Shown here: in pieces, positions 1 through 8,173 of the stretch
Layout: every line of letters starts with the position of its first letter
How positions within the stretch are numbered: position 1 is the first letter of the stretch
Source of the DNA: an uncultured Collinsella sp.
Lineage (GTDB): Bacteria > Actinomycetota > Coriobacteriia > Coriobacteriales > Coriobacteriaceae
Direction of reading: 5' to 3'
Length of the DNA: 64,000 nucleotides
Assembly: GCA_959604825.1 (NCBI GenBank)
Contig: CAUHCN010000002.1
Span: 65,874 to 129,873, forward strand
Notes under the pieces: model-generated
The model's database searches: none
Told to the model about the DNA's origin: nothing
What the model saw: only the letters and a program-made list of their open reading frames with translations
Position numbers and translations under genes: made by a program

Positions 1-212
1 GCCCAGCCGTTGGCGTTCTCGAGCTGGGAAACCTCGAGAGCCTTGGGGCTGCGGATGCCGCACTCATTGATGCGGGCAAGATTCAAAGCCTCGTTGAACA
101 CGTCGGAGACAGGCTTGGTCTCGTTAAAGACCTTGACGATCTTGTCGCCCAGGTCGTAAACGACCTTGTTGCCACGGCGGACGAGCTCGGTCTTGGAATC
201 GGGTAGCAGCAT
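1..212 (-). CDS. phosphotransferase-like protein, N-terminal part only
   Basis: The window holds about 70 N-terminal residues of a minus-strand gene; the rest lies beyond the left edge. The start is set by ATG at 212 with GAAAGG eight bases upstream. The residues fit the small lobe of an APH/choline-kinase-like fold: a DKIVKVFN strand whose lysine could be the ATP-binding one, then an EALNLARINECGI helix. This resembles the TIGR02172-type phosphotransferases found in gut bacteria, but no catalytic lobe is visible and the substrate is unknown. It lies downstream of adhE on the same strand, separated by a strong hairpin. Confidence 0.55.
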   Translation of the reverse strand, partial: MLLPDSKTELVRRGNKVVYDLGDKIVKVFNETKPVSDVFNEALNLARINECGIRSPKALEVSQLENANGW

Positions 213-244
213 GGTTGCATCCTTTCAACGATGCGATAGAAGCG

Positions 245-283
245 ACGGCGGGGGTGTGTGAAACACCCGTGCACCCCCGCCGT
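245..283. terminator. strong hairpin between adhE and the next minus-strand gene
   Basis: ACGGCGGGGGTG at 245-256 is perfectly complementary to CACCCCCGCCGT at 272-283. The loop can also pair within itself (GGGTGT/ACACCC). It follows the adhE stop on the minus strand but lacks a clean U-run on that side, so it may stabilise the adhE 3' end rather than stop transcription completely. Confidence 0.55.
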
Positions 284-300
284 TAAAAACCGTGCTAAAA

Positions 301-2949
301 CTAGCAGACGGCGTAGTCCTGAGGCTCGCGGCCGTAGTAGGCGTCCAGGTAGAGCTCCTTGATCTCGCTCATGAGCGGGTAGCGCGGGTTAGCGCCGGTG
401 CACTGGTCGTTGAATGCCTGCTCGGTCATCTCGTCGAGGGTGTCGAGGAAGTACTGCTCGTCAACACCGTAGTCGGCGATGGTCTTCTTGACACCGATGA
501 AGTCCTTGAGCTCCTCGAGCTTCGTGATGAAGTTCTCGAAGACCTCCTTGTCGTCCTTGCCCTCGATGCCGCAGTACTTGGCCATCTCGGCGTAGTTATG
601 CAGCGCGTTGGGGTAAGGATACTGGGAGAAGGTACCCATCTTAACGGGAGCCTCGGCGGCGTTGTAGCGCATGACGCGCGTCAGGATGACGGCGTTGGCG
701 ATGCCGTGGGGCAGGTGATGGAAGGCGCCGAGCTTGTGGGCCATGGAGTGGTTGAGGCCCAGGAAGGCGTTGGCGAAGGCCATACCGGCCATGCAGGAGG
801 CGTTGTGCATCTCCTCGCGGGCGTGCGGGTCCTTGGCGCCGTTCGTGAAGCTGGAGGGCAGGTTCTCAAAGACGAGCTTAGCAGCGCGCTCGGAGAGGCC
901 CTTGGTGTAGTCGGAAGCCATGATGGAGACGTAGGACTCGATGGCGTGGGTCATGACGTCGATGCCGGAGGCAGCGGTCAGGCCGCGCGGGGCGGTCATG
1001 CAGTTGTCGGCGTCAACGATAGCCATGTTGGGGAGCAGCGCGTAGTCGGCGAGCGGCCACTTGATGCCGGTCTCCTTGTCGGTGATGATGGCGAACGGCG
1101 TGCACTCGGAGCCGGTACCCGAAGAGGTCGGGACGGCGACGAAGTAGGCCTTCTTGCCCATCTCGGGGAAAGTGAAGATACGCTTGCGGATGTCCATGAA
1201 GTCCATGGCCATGTCCTCAAACTTGCACTCGGGGTGCTCGTACATCATCCACATGATCTTGCCGGCGTCCATAGCGGAGCCACCGCCGACGGCGATGATG
1301 ACGTCCGGCTCAAAGAGAGCCATCTGCTTGGCGCCGCGACGTGCGCACTGCAGCGACGGATCGGGCTCGACGTCGTAGAAGCAGTCGTGGGCGATGCCCA
1401 TCTCGTCGAGCTTGGCCTCGATGGCGCGGGTGTTGCCATTCTTGAAGAGGAACTGGTCGGTGACGATGAAGGCGCGCTTCTTGCCCATGACGGTACCGAG
1501 CTCGTCGAGGGCGACGGGCGTGGAACCCTTCTTGAAGTAGACCTTCTCGGGAGCGCGGAACCACAGCATGTTCTCACGGCGCTCGGCCACAGTCTTAACG
1601 TTGATCAAGTGCTTCACCCCAACGTTCTCGGAGACGGAGTTGCCGCCCCAGGAGCCGCAGCCCAGGGTCAGAGACGGCTTCATGCCAAAGTTGTACAGGT
1701 CACCGATGCCGCCGTGCGAGGACGGGGTGTTGATGACGATACGGCAGGCCTTCATGACGTGCTCGAACAGGCTGATCTTCTCGGCCTGGGCGGGGTGCAC
1801 GTACAGAGAGGCGGTGTGGCCCGGGCCACCGGCGAGCACCAGGTGCTCGGCCTTGTCGACGGCCTCCTGGAAGTCCTTGGCGTGATACATGGCCAGGACC
1901 GGGGAGAGCTTCTCGTGGGAGAACTCCTCCTTGGCGGGGTCGGTGGAGGTGACCTCGGCGATCAGGATCTTGGTCTTGGCGGGAACCTCGATGCCGGCGA
2001 GCTCAGCGATCTTGGCAGCAGCCATGCCGGGGATGCGGTGATCGAGGGCGCCATTCTTGAACATGGCGGCACGCAGTGCCTCCATCTCGGCACCCTGCTT
2101 GACGAAGTAGCAGCCGCGCTTCTGGAACTCGGCCTTAACCTGGTCATAGATGGTGTCGATGACGGTCACAGACTGCTCGGAAGCGCAGATCATGCCGTTG
2201 TCGAAGGTCTTGGAGTGGATGATGGAGTTGACGGCGAGCAGCACGTCGGCGGTGTCGTCGATGACGACCGGGGTGTTACCGGCGCCAACGCCCAGGGCAG
2301 GCTTGCCCGAGGAGTAGGCGGCCTTGACCATGCCCGGGCCACCGGTGGCGAGGATGATGTCGACGTCGCGCATGACCATGTTGGTCAGCTCGATGGAGGG
2401 GACATCGACCCAGCCGATGATGCCCTCGGGGGCGCCGGCCTTGACGGCGGCGTCAAGTACGAGCTTGGCGGCGGCGATGGTGCACTTGGCGGCAGCCGGG
2501 TGCGGGGAGATGATGATGGCGTTGCGGGTCTTCAGACTGATCAGCGTCTTGAAGATCGCGGTGGAGGTGGGGTTGGTCGTCGGGATGACGGCGCCCACGA
2601 TGCCGATGGGCTCAGCGATCTTGGTGATGCCGTAGGCCTCGTCGCGCTCCAGAACGCCACAGGTCTTGGTGTTCTTGTAAGCGTTGTAGATGTACTCTGC
2701 GGCGTAGTGGTTCTTGATGACCTTGTCCTCAAGAACGCCGCGGCCGGTCTCCTCGATGGCCATCTTCGCCAACGGGATACGAGCCTTGTTGGCGGCCATG
2801 GCGGCCTCATAGAAGATCTTGTCGACCTGCTCCTGCGTGTACGTAGCAAAAAGCGCCTGGGCCTCTCGCATCTGAGCGAGCTTAGCCTCAAGCGCCTCTA
2901 CGTTGTCCACAATTGCGGGAGTAGTGTTTTCCGGTGACTTTTTCACCAT
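301..2949 (-). CDS. adhE: bifunctional acetaldehyde-CoA/alcohol dehydrogenase
   Basis: This 882-residue cytoplasmic fusion enzyme reduces acetyl-CoA to acetaldehyde and then ethanol, reoxidising NADH during fermentation. Residues 1 to about 440 are a CoA-acylating aldehyde dehydrogenase domain, with the catalytic cysteine in GMICASEQS (Cys255). The remainder is an iron-dependent alcohol dehydrogenase with the cofactor motif GGGSAMDAGK and metal-site histidines in GIDVMTHAIESY and GLNHSMAHKLGAFHHLPHG. Length is normal for AdhE. The start ATG at 2949 has AAGGAG upstream. It appears monocistronic, with its own promoter and two operator-like sequences upstream. Confidence 0.97.
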   Translation of the reverse strand: MVKKSPENTTPAIVDNVEALEAKLAQMREAQALFATYTQEQVDKIFYEAAMAANKARIPLAKMAIEETGRGVLEDKVIKNHYAAEYIYNAYKNTKTCGVLERDEAYGITKIAEPIGIVGAVIPTTNPTSTAIFKTLISLKTRNAIIISPHPAAAKCTIAAAKLVLDAAVKAGAPEGIIGWVDVPSIELTNMVMRDVDIILATGGPGMVKAAYSSGKPALGVGAGNTPVVIDDTADVLLAVNSIIHSKTFDNGMICASEQSVTVIDTIYDQVKAEFQKRGCYFVKQGAEMEALRAAMFKNGALDHRIPGMAAAKIAELAGIEVPAKTKILIAEVTSTDPAKEEFSHEKLSPVLAMYHAKDFQEAVDKAEHLVLAGGPGHTASLYVHPAQAEKISLFEHVMKACRIVINTPSSHGGIGDLYNFGMKPSLTLGCGSWGGNSVSENVGVKHLINVKTVAERRENMLWFRAPEKVYFKKGSTPVALDELGTVMGKKRAFIVTDQFLFKNGNTRAIEAKLDEMGIAHDCFYDVEPDPSLQCARRGAKQMALFEPDVIIAVGGGSAMDAGKIMWMMYEHPECKFEDMAMDFMDIRKRIFTFPEMGKKAYFVAVPTSSGTGSECTPFAIITDKETGIKWPLADYALLPNMAIVDADNCMTAPRGLTAASGIDVMTHAIESYVSIMASDYTKGLSERAAKLVFENLPSSFTNGAKDPHAREEMHNASCMAGMAFANAFLGLNHSMAHKLGAFHHLPHGIANAVILTRVMRYNAAEAPVKMGTFSQYPYPNALHNYAEMAKYCGIEGKDDKEVFENFITKLEELKDFIGVKKTIADYGVDEQYFLDTLDEMTEQAFNDQCTGANPRYPLMSEIKELYLDAYYGREPQDYAVC

Positions 2950-2989
2950 TTGTGTCTCCTTGCGATCGGAGATTTACCCTACGCCTTGC

Positions 2990-2998
2990 ATGATAGCA
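2990..2998 (-). promoter_or_regulatory. adhE extended -10 promoter element within a small palindrome
   Basis: On the minus strand the sequence reads TGCTATCAT, an extended -10, about 40 bases before the adhE start. It is embedded in the inverted repeat CTTGC-ATGATA-GCAAG. No convincing -35 is visible. Confidence 0.5.
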
Positions 2999-3031
2999 AG
3001 AAATTATTCGGCGAACGGTAAGATTCCTGTA

Positions 3032-3070
3032 AAAGGCACACTAAAACGCTTCAATCAAATGAAACGCTTT
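3032..3070. promoter_or_regulatory. repeat pair upstream of adhE, possible operator
   Basis: Two direct copies of AAACGCTT occur in this stretch. The middle can also be read as an imperfect inverted repeat, CGCTTCA-ATCAAA-TGAAACG. The position upstream of the adhE promoter fits a regulator site; the regulator is unknown and it does not match a Rex box. Confidence 0.35.
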
Positions 3071-3080
3071 AACTAGTGCA

Positions 3081-3635
3081 TTGCCCCGCTCATTGGGGAC
3101 AGACTTACATGAGTATTTCAATCGGAAAACGGGAAGAACGGGGCATCTGTTTGATAATCGCTATTCGCGGGTCGCGGTCGAGTCGGACACGCAGGCGGTG
3201 CAGTTGCTCGATTATATCCATCTCAATCCCGTGAAAGGTGCGCTCGACTCGCTTGATGCCTACCGCTGGTCAAGCTACAAGGCATACCAGCTGGGATACG
3301 ATCCCTTTGATATCTGCGATGCGGCCCCCATGCTCGATATTGTCGGGGGTTCCCGTCGCTATTGCGAGCATCTTAAGGAAGTTGCCGAGCGGATCTGGTC
3401 AGTTGAGATTCTTCCGCGTCGACGGATTCCAGACGAGGATGCCCTTACCGTCGCACACGAGGCCCTGCCGAGCATTGATCCTGCGCTGCTCAAGGCCCTG
3501 CCACGCCCCGAACGCGATGCCTGTCTGCTAAGGCTCAGGCGGGCCCATCTCACGGTCAAGCAAATTGCCCGTATCACCGGTATCGGCGCTACAAGCGTAA
3601 CCAAGGCCACCACAGGCTGGAACGAGGCGGCCTGA
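3081..3635 (+). pseudogene. truncated RAYT/Y1-type (IS200-like) transposase
   Basis: The 184-residue frame opens with TTG inside the terminal inverted repeat, so its first dozen residues are translated repeat DNA. It then enters a REP-associated tyrosine transposase in mid-domain at FNRKTGRTGHLFDNRY and continues through YIHLNPVKG and YRWSSYKAYQ to a C-terminal helix-turn-helix (LTVKQIARITGIGATSV). The whole N-terminal part, including the HUH metal-binding histidines, is missing, roughly 110 residues by comparison with the family. It is therefore an internal-deletion derivative and cannot encode an active enzyme. No ribosome-binding site is evident. Confidence 0.8.
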
Positions 3636-3737
3636 GGTATGGATTGGGGCCGATCGATGCACTGTGAGCTTAGGAAAGCATTCATCTAAGTCTGTCCCCA
3701 ATGCGTGAAAACACTCATGTAAGTCTGTCCCCAATGA
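3090..3737. mobile_element. RAYT-type element remnant bounded by inverted repeats
   Basis: The left end (3090-3114) reads TCATTGGGGACAGACTTACA and on to GAGT. The right end (3713-3737) is its reverse complement. An imperfect third copy lies just inside the right end at about 3683-3704, containing TAAGTCTGTCCCCAATG. The element encloses only the truncated transposase, and the left repeat is fused directly to the middle of the coding region. It sits between the adhE promoter region and the rpmB terminator. No target duplication was recognised. Confidence 0.7.
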
Positions 3738-3741
3738 GTGC

Positions 3742-3774
3742 AAAAAGGCGCCCTCCGTGGGGGAGGACGCCTTT
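3742..3774 (-). terminator. rpmB transcription terminator
   Basis: AAAGGCG at 3744-3750 pairs with CGCCTTT at 3768-3774, extended by CCTCC/GGAGG. Read on the minus strand it ends in a run of T, as expected for an intrinsic terminator after rpmB. Confidence 0.8.
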
Positions 3775-3842
3775 GGTAAGTTCTATATGAACGCGAGGTC
3801 TTTGACCCGGAGAGTCCGAGGTACTTGTTGGTAAGACCTTAT

Positions 3843-4031
3843 TTAGGAGCGCGCAACCTTGCCGGACTTGAGGCAGGTGGAGCAAACGTTCATCTTGCGA
3901 CGGTGACCATCGACGACGACGTAAACGCGCTGGATGTTGGGGCGGAACTTACGGTTGGTGACGCGGTGAGAGTGGCTGATGGAGCGACCGGCAACGGGGT
4001 GCTTACCGCAAACTTCGCAAACTTTGGACAT
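3843..4031 (-). CDS. rpmB: 50S ribosomal protein L28
   Basis: This is a 62-residue L28 of the large ribosomal subunit. It starts MSKVCEVCGKHPVAG, with the hallmark SHSHRVTNRKFRPNIQ. Two cysteine pairs (CEVC near the N-terminus and CSTC near the C-terminus) mark the zinc-binding form. The start at 4031 is chosen because AAGGAGG lies just upstream; a longer frame is open but adds unrelated residues. It is transcribed alone, with an extended -10 at 4086-4094, a small GCGACA/TGTCGC leader hairpin at 4048-4067 and its own terminator. Confidence 0.96.
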   Translation of the reverse strand: MSKVCEVCGKHPVAGRSISHSHRVTNRKFRPNIQRVYVVVDGHRRKMNVCSTCLKSGKVARS

Positions 4032-4085
4032 AACTGACCCTCCTTGGGCGACAAACGAACATGTCGCGTTAACAAACAAGCCTGA

Positions 4086-4094
4086 ACTATAGCA
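4086..4094 (-). promoter_or_regulatory. rpmB promoter, extended -10 TGCTATAGT
   Basis: The minus strand reads TGCTATAGT about 55 bases upstream of the rpmB start. The same nine bases precede rpsT at 16774-16782. No good -35 was found, consistent with an extended -10 promoter. Confidence 0.55.
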
Positions 4095-4322
4095 CAGAAG
4101 CAGCTCCCTGTGCGTAATCTACACAGAGATATTCCTCTTTTGGCGATAGTGCTCACGCCACGGCCCTGGACGTAGATCCGATTTGCGTGCAGCAGAGGGG
4201 ATTATGCCAGCTCGTGCGTGCGTTTTCAAGCTCGTCCCACAAATATATATAGGTTTATGGAGCATTGGGCTCCGTTTACGGATTGTTCTGTATTTATGCT
4301 CGCAATTAAGCTCGAGGTTGGC
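4095..4322. other. gene-free region between rpmB and the pyr leader
   Basis: No coding frame with a ribosome-binding site was found on either strand. The stretch is AT-richer than its surroundings and contains a small GGAGC/GCTCC hairpin near 4259-4274. It must hold the pyr promoter; TACACT at 4323-4328 is a possible -10, without a clear -35. Confidence 0.5.
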
Positions 4323-4327
4323 TACAC

Positions 4328-4443
4328 TATCCCTTGACCATTAAAGGGGTACGAGATACCCACATGGAATTACATAGCTGCCAAAGAGCAGCCCTTCCTG
4401 TGGGTGTCTGGTCCGCTTTAAGCGGTCGGGCATCTATTTTTTT
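4328..4443 (+). promoter_or_regulatory. pyr operon leader, transcription attenuator
   Basis: Three mutually exclusive structures can be drawn. The terminator is GGTGTCTGGTCCGCT (4403-4417) with AGCGGTCGGGCATCT (4421-4435), including wobble pairs and a bulge, followed by seven T at 4437-4443. The antiterminator is AGATACCCACA (4354-4364) with TGTGGGTGTCT (4399-4409), which overlaps the terminator's 5' arm. An anti-antiterminator GGGTA-CGAGA-TACCC (4347-4361) would sequester the antiterminator. Placement directly before pyrR suggests UMP-dependent PyrR control. No classic PyrR-binding consensus is obvious, so the ligand is inferred. Confidence 0.65.
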
Positions 4444-4470
4444 GACTGTGTCAGCAGTCAAGACATGTGA

Positions 4471-5067
<597 letters not shown>

Positions 5068-5071
5068 TACC

Positions 5072-6016
5072 GTGGCGTTCAACCATAAGCACCTGATCGA
5101 CATTACCGAGTACTCCGAAGAGGACATCAAGCTCATCCTCGAGACCGCCAAGGCGTTCTCTGAGGTCAACGAGCGTGCGATCAAGAAGGTCCCCACGCTC
5201 AAGGGCAAGACCATCGTCAACATGTTCAACGAGCCCTCGACGCGCACCCGCAGCTCCTTCGAGCTCGCCGAGAAGCGCCTTTCGGCCGACAGCCTCAACT
5301 TTGGCGGCTCCTCGACCTCCACGGTCAAGGGCGAGAGCCTCGTCGACACCGTCGAGACCCTCAACGCCTACAAGATTGATTGCATCGTCGTTCGCGATAA
5401 GCACGCCGGTGCTCCCTACATCGTCACGCAGAACTCGCCCGCGAGCGTCATCTGCGCCGGCGACGGCAAGCACAACCACCCCACGCAGGCCCTGCTCGAC
5501 CTGTACACCATCTGGGAGCACAAGGGTGACTTCCACGGTCTGAAGGTCGCCGTCGTCGGCGATATCGCGCACTCCCGCGTGTGCGGCTCGCTGATCCCCG
5601 CCCTTAAGATCATGGGCTGCGAGACCTACGCTGTCGCCCCCGGCACGCTGCTGCCGCCGGCGCCCGAGGTTCTGGGTTGCGACCACGTGACGAGCGACCT
5701 CGATTCCGTCCTGCCCGAGCTGGACGTCGTCTACATGTTGCGCGTGCAGCAGGAGCGCCTCGAGGGCGCACCGTTCCCCACGATTCGTGAGTACCACAAG
5801 CTCTTCGGTCTGACCAAGGACCGCGAGAAGCTCATGAAGCCCGATGCGATTATCTGCCACCCGGGCCCCATCAACCGCGGCGTTGAGTTCGACTCCTATA
5901 TGGCCGACCACCCGCAACGCTCCGTCATCCTGGAGCAGGTCTACGCCGGTATCTGCGTGCGTATGGCTATCCTGTATCTGCTGCTTGGAGGTGCCGATAA
6001 TGGCCTTGCTTCTTAA
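5072..6016 (+). CDS. pyrB: aspartate carbamoyltransferase catalytic subunit
   Basis: PyrB condenses carbamoyl phosphate and aspartate to carbamoyl aspartate, the first committed step of pyrimidine synthesis. Visible signatures are the carbamoyl-phosphate loop PSTRTR near residues 55-60, HNHPTQALLDL, and CHPGPINRG near the C-terminus. The 314-residue length is normal. GTG at 5072 is preferred over GTG at 5060 because GGGAGGTGA lies eight or so bases before it, while the upstream codon overlaps that site. No regulatory subunit gene is nearby. Its 3' end overlaps pyrC. Confidence 0.96.
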   Translation: MAFNHKHLIDITEYSEEDIKLILETAKAFSEVNERAIKKVPTLKGKTIVNMFNEPSTRTRSSFELAEKRLSADSLNFGGSSTSTVKGESLVDTVETLNAYKIDCIVVRDKHAGAPYIVTQNSPASVICAGDGKHNHPTQALLDLYTIWEHKGDFHGLKVAVVGDIAHSRVCGSLIPALKIMGCETYAVAPGTLLPPAPEVLGCDHVTSDLDSVLPELDVVYMLRVQQERLEGAPFPTIREYHKLFGLTKDREKLMKPDAIICHPGPINRGVEFDSYMADHPQRSVILEQVYAGICVRMAILYLLLGGADNGLAS

Positions 6017-7289
6017 GAATGCCCACGTCGTCGATCCGTCCGTCGAGCTTGACGGTGTCGTCGACGTCCTGATCGACGGTGACAAGATCGCCGAGGTCGG
6101 CGAGAACCTCGCCGCCGAGGGAGCCGAGGTCCGCGACCTTTCCGGCAAGTATCTCGTCCCCGGCCTGGTGGATATGCACGTGCATCTGCGCGAGCCTGGC
6201 TACGAGGTCAAAGAGGACATCGAGAGCGGCACCCGCGCTGCTGCCAAGGGCGGCTTCACCGGCGTGTGCGCCATGCCCAACACCGATCCCGTCACCGATA
6301 ACGGCACCGTCGTGGAGTTCGTCAAGTCCCGCGCTGCCGAGGTCGGCCACTGCCGCGTCTATCCGTCGGGCGCCATGACCCGCGGTCTTAAGGGCGAGGC
6401 CATGTCCGAGATGGGCGATATGGTCGCCCACGGCGCCGTCGCCTTCACCGACGATGGTCGCGGCGTGCAGGGCGCGGGCATGCTCCGTCGCTGCATGGAC
6501 TACGGCAAGATGTTCGGCAAGGTCTTTATGAGCCACTGCCAGGACGAGGATCTGGTCGGCCACGGCCAGATCAACGAGGGCAAGGTCTCGACCCGTCTGG
6601 CCCTCGAGGGTTGGCCGGCCGCCGGCGAGGAGCTTCAGATTGCCCGCGACATCGAGATTGCCAAGCTGACCGGTGCCAAGCTGCACATCCAGCACATCTC
6701 CACCGCTCATGGCCTGGAGCTCGTGCGTGCCGGTAAGGCTGCCGGTGTCCAGGTGACCTGCGAGGCCACCCCGCACCACATGTTCCTGACCGAGAACGAC
6801 CTGGACGAGACCTACAACACCTCGCTCAAGGTCAATCCGCCGCTGCGCACTGACGAGGATGCCGAGGCCATCCGTCAGGGTGTCATCGACGGTACCGTCG
6901 ACGCTATCGTTACCGACCACGCTCCCCACACCCCGTGGGAGAAGGCCCGCGAGTTCGAGCTCGCGCCCTTTGGAATGATTGGCCTCGAGACTTCGCTGTC
7001 GCTCGTGCTCACTGAGCTGGTCAACACGGGCAAGATGAGCGTGAGCCGCATGGTCGAGCTCATGGCCATCAAGCCGCGTGAGATTCTGGGCCTCGATCAG
7101 GTTCAGGTCAAGGCGGGCTCTGTCGCCGACCTGACCGTGTTCGACCCCTCCGCAACCTGGACGGTTGGCGAGGACGGTTACGAGTCGCGCGCCGAGAACT
7201 CCGGTTTTGCCGGCCGCACGCTCACCGGTCGTGCCACCGATGTATTTGTCGGCGGTAAACAGACGCTTGCCGACGGCTGCATCTGCTAG
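6000..7289 (+). CDS. pyrC: dihydroorotase
   Basis: This zinc amidohydrolase cyclises carbamoyl aspartate to dihydroorotate. The 429-residue protein is of the long, class I type. It carries the metal motif DMHVHLREPG (His60, His62), the substrate loop CAMPNTDP, IQHISTAHG, and the late metal aspartate in TDHAPH. The start ATG at 6000 lies inside the end of pyrB, with TTGGAGG upstream, so the two are probably translationally coupled. A stable hairpin follows the gene before pyrK. Confidence 0.96.
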   Translation: MALLLKNAHVVDPSVELDGVVDVLIDGDKIAEVGENLAAEGAEVRDLSGKYLVPGLVDMHVHLREPGYEVKEDIESGTRAAAKGGFTGVCAMPNTDPVTDNGTVVEFVKSRAAEVGHCRVYPSGAMTRGLKGEAMSEMGDMVAHGAVAFTDDGRGVQGAGMLRRCMDYGKMFGKVFMSHCQDEDLVGHGQINEGKVSTRLALEGWPAAGEELQIARDIEIAKLTGAKLHIQHISTAHGLELVRAGKAAGVQVTCEATPHHMFLTENDLDETYNTSLKVNPPLRTDEDAEAIRQGVIDGTVDAIVTDHAPHTPWEKAREFELAPFGMIGLETSLSLVLTELVNTGKMSVSRMVELMAIKPREILGLDQVQVKAGSVADLTVFDPSATWTVGEDGYESRAENSGFAGRTLTGRATDVFVGGKQTLADGCIC

Positions 7290-7309
7290 CATAGCCTTAT
7301 CGCTTTTGT

Positions 7310-7334
7310 GCGCGGCGCCCTTGCGGTGCCGCGC
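7310..7334 (+). terminator. hairpin between pyrC and pyrK
   Basis: GCGCGGCGCC (7310-7319) pairs with GGTGCCGCGC (7325-7334) with one G-U pair, followed by TTTCTG. It could partly terminate the operon or protect upstream mRNA. The nearby CCATGC-AACC-GCATGG adds a second small hairpin just before the pyrK ribosome-binding site. Confidence 0.5.
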
Positions 7335-7381
7335 TTTCTGTTCGTTTAGACCATGCAACCGCATGGGGGATTGGAGCGTCT

Positions 7382-8173
7382 ATGCCCACACCTTCCACTG
7401 CACGCATGCACGACTTCGAGGTCGTCTCGAACCGGGAGATCGCCGACGGCATCTTCTCGCTCGTTATCTCGGCCCCCAAGCTTGCAAGTGCGCTCAAGCC
7501 CGGTCAGTTTGTGAACATCGCCGTCCCCGGCGATGCGTCTTCTCTGCTTCGTGTGCCCTTGAGTTTCTACCGCGCCGACGCCGAGGCCGGCACCGTCGAG
7601 CTGTGGTACGCCGTCGTGGGCGACGATACCCGCCGTTTGTCCCAGATGGGCCCTGGCTCCACCTCTAACCTGTTGGGCCCCGGTGGCCGTGGCTGGATGG
7701 TACCCGAGGGCACCAGGAAGGCACTGCTCGTCGCCGGTGGCATCGGCGTTCCGCCTGTGCTGTGTCTTGCCGGCATGCTTGCCGAGCAGGGTGTTGATGT
7801 GGACGTGTGCCTGGGCTTTGGCACCGCTTCCAAGGCTGTGGGTGTCGATGAGTTCCGTGCGCTGGGCGCCACGGTTAACGTGTGCACCGACGACGGTTCG
7901 CTCGGCACGCACGGTTTTTGCACCGATCCGGCAGCCGAGCTGCTTGGAGAGGGCGGCTACGACTACGTCGCCAGCTGCGGCCCCGCCGTCATGATGAAGA
8001 AGGTCGCCGCCGCTGCCGCCGAGGCCGGTGTGTACTGCGAGGTGTCGCTCGAACGCATGATGAGCTGTGGCTTTGGCGCCTGCAACACCTGCAATGTCGA
8101 GACGGTCGACGGTATGAAGGGTGCTTGTATGTGCGGCCCCGTGTTCGATGCTTCCAAGGTGGTGGTCTTCTAG
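7382..8173 (+). CDS. pyrK: dihydroorotate dehydrogenase B, electron-transfer subunit
   Basis: PyrK carries FAD and a [2Fe-2S] cluster and passes electrons from dihydroorotate oxidised by PyrD to NAD+. The 263-residue protein has the ferredoxin-reductase FAD region (residues 20-105, with RVPLSFYR), the NAD region beginning VAGGIGVPP, and the cluster cysteines in CGFGACNTC plus the later CMCG. The neighbouring pyrD is of the matching NAD-dependent class 1B. The start ATG at 7382 has GGAG upstream. The stop overlaps the pyrD start. Confidence 0.95.
   Translation: MPTPSTARMHDFEVVSNREIADGIFSLVISAPKLASALKPGQFVNIAVPGDASSLLRVPLSFYRADAEAGTVELWYAVVGDDTRRLSQMGPGSTSNLLGPGGRGWMVPEGTRKALLVAGGIGVPPVLCLAGMLAEQGVDVDVCLGFGTASKAVGVDEFRALGATVNVCTDDGSLGTHGFCTDPAAELLGEGGYDYVASCGPAVMMKKVAAAAAEAGVYCEVSLERMMSCGFGACNTCNVETVDGMKGACMCGPVFDASKVVVF

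Noticed and set aside
292..2937. 881-residue open frame on the plus strand opposite adhE
   Set aside because: It mirrors adhE codon for codon, has no start signal and resembles no protein; it is a GC-driven antisense frame.
3990..4156. Small minus-strand frames upstream of rpmB
   Set aside because: They overlap the rpmB promoter and leader and have no ribosome-binding site.
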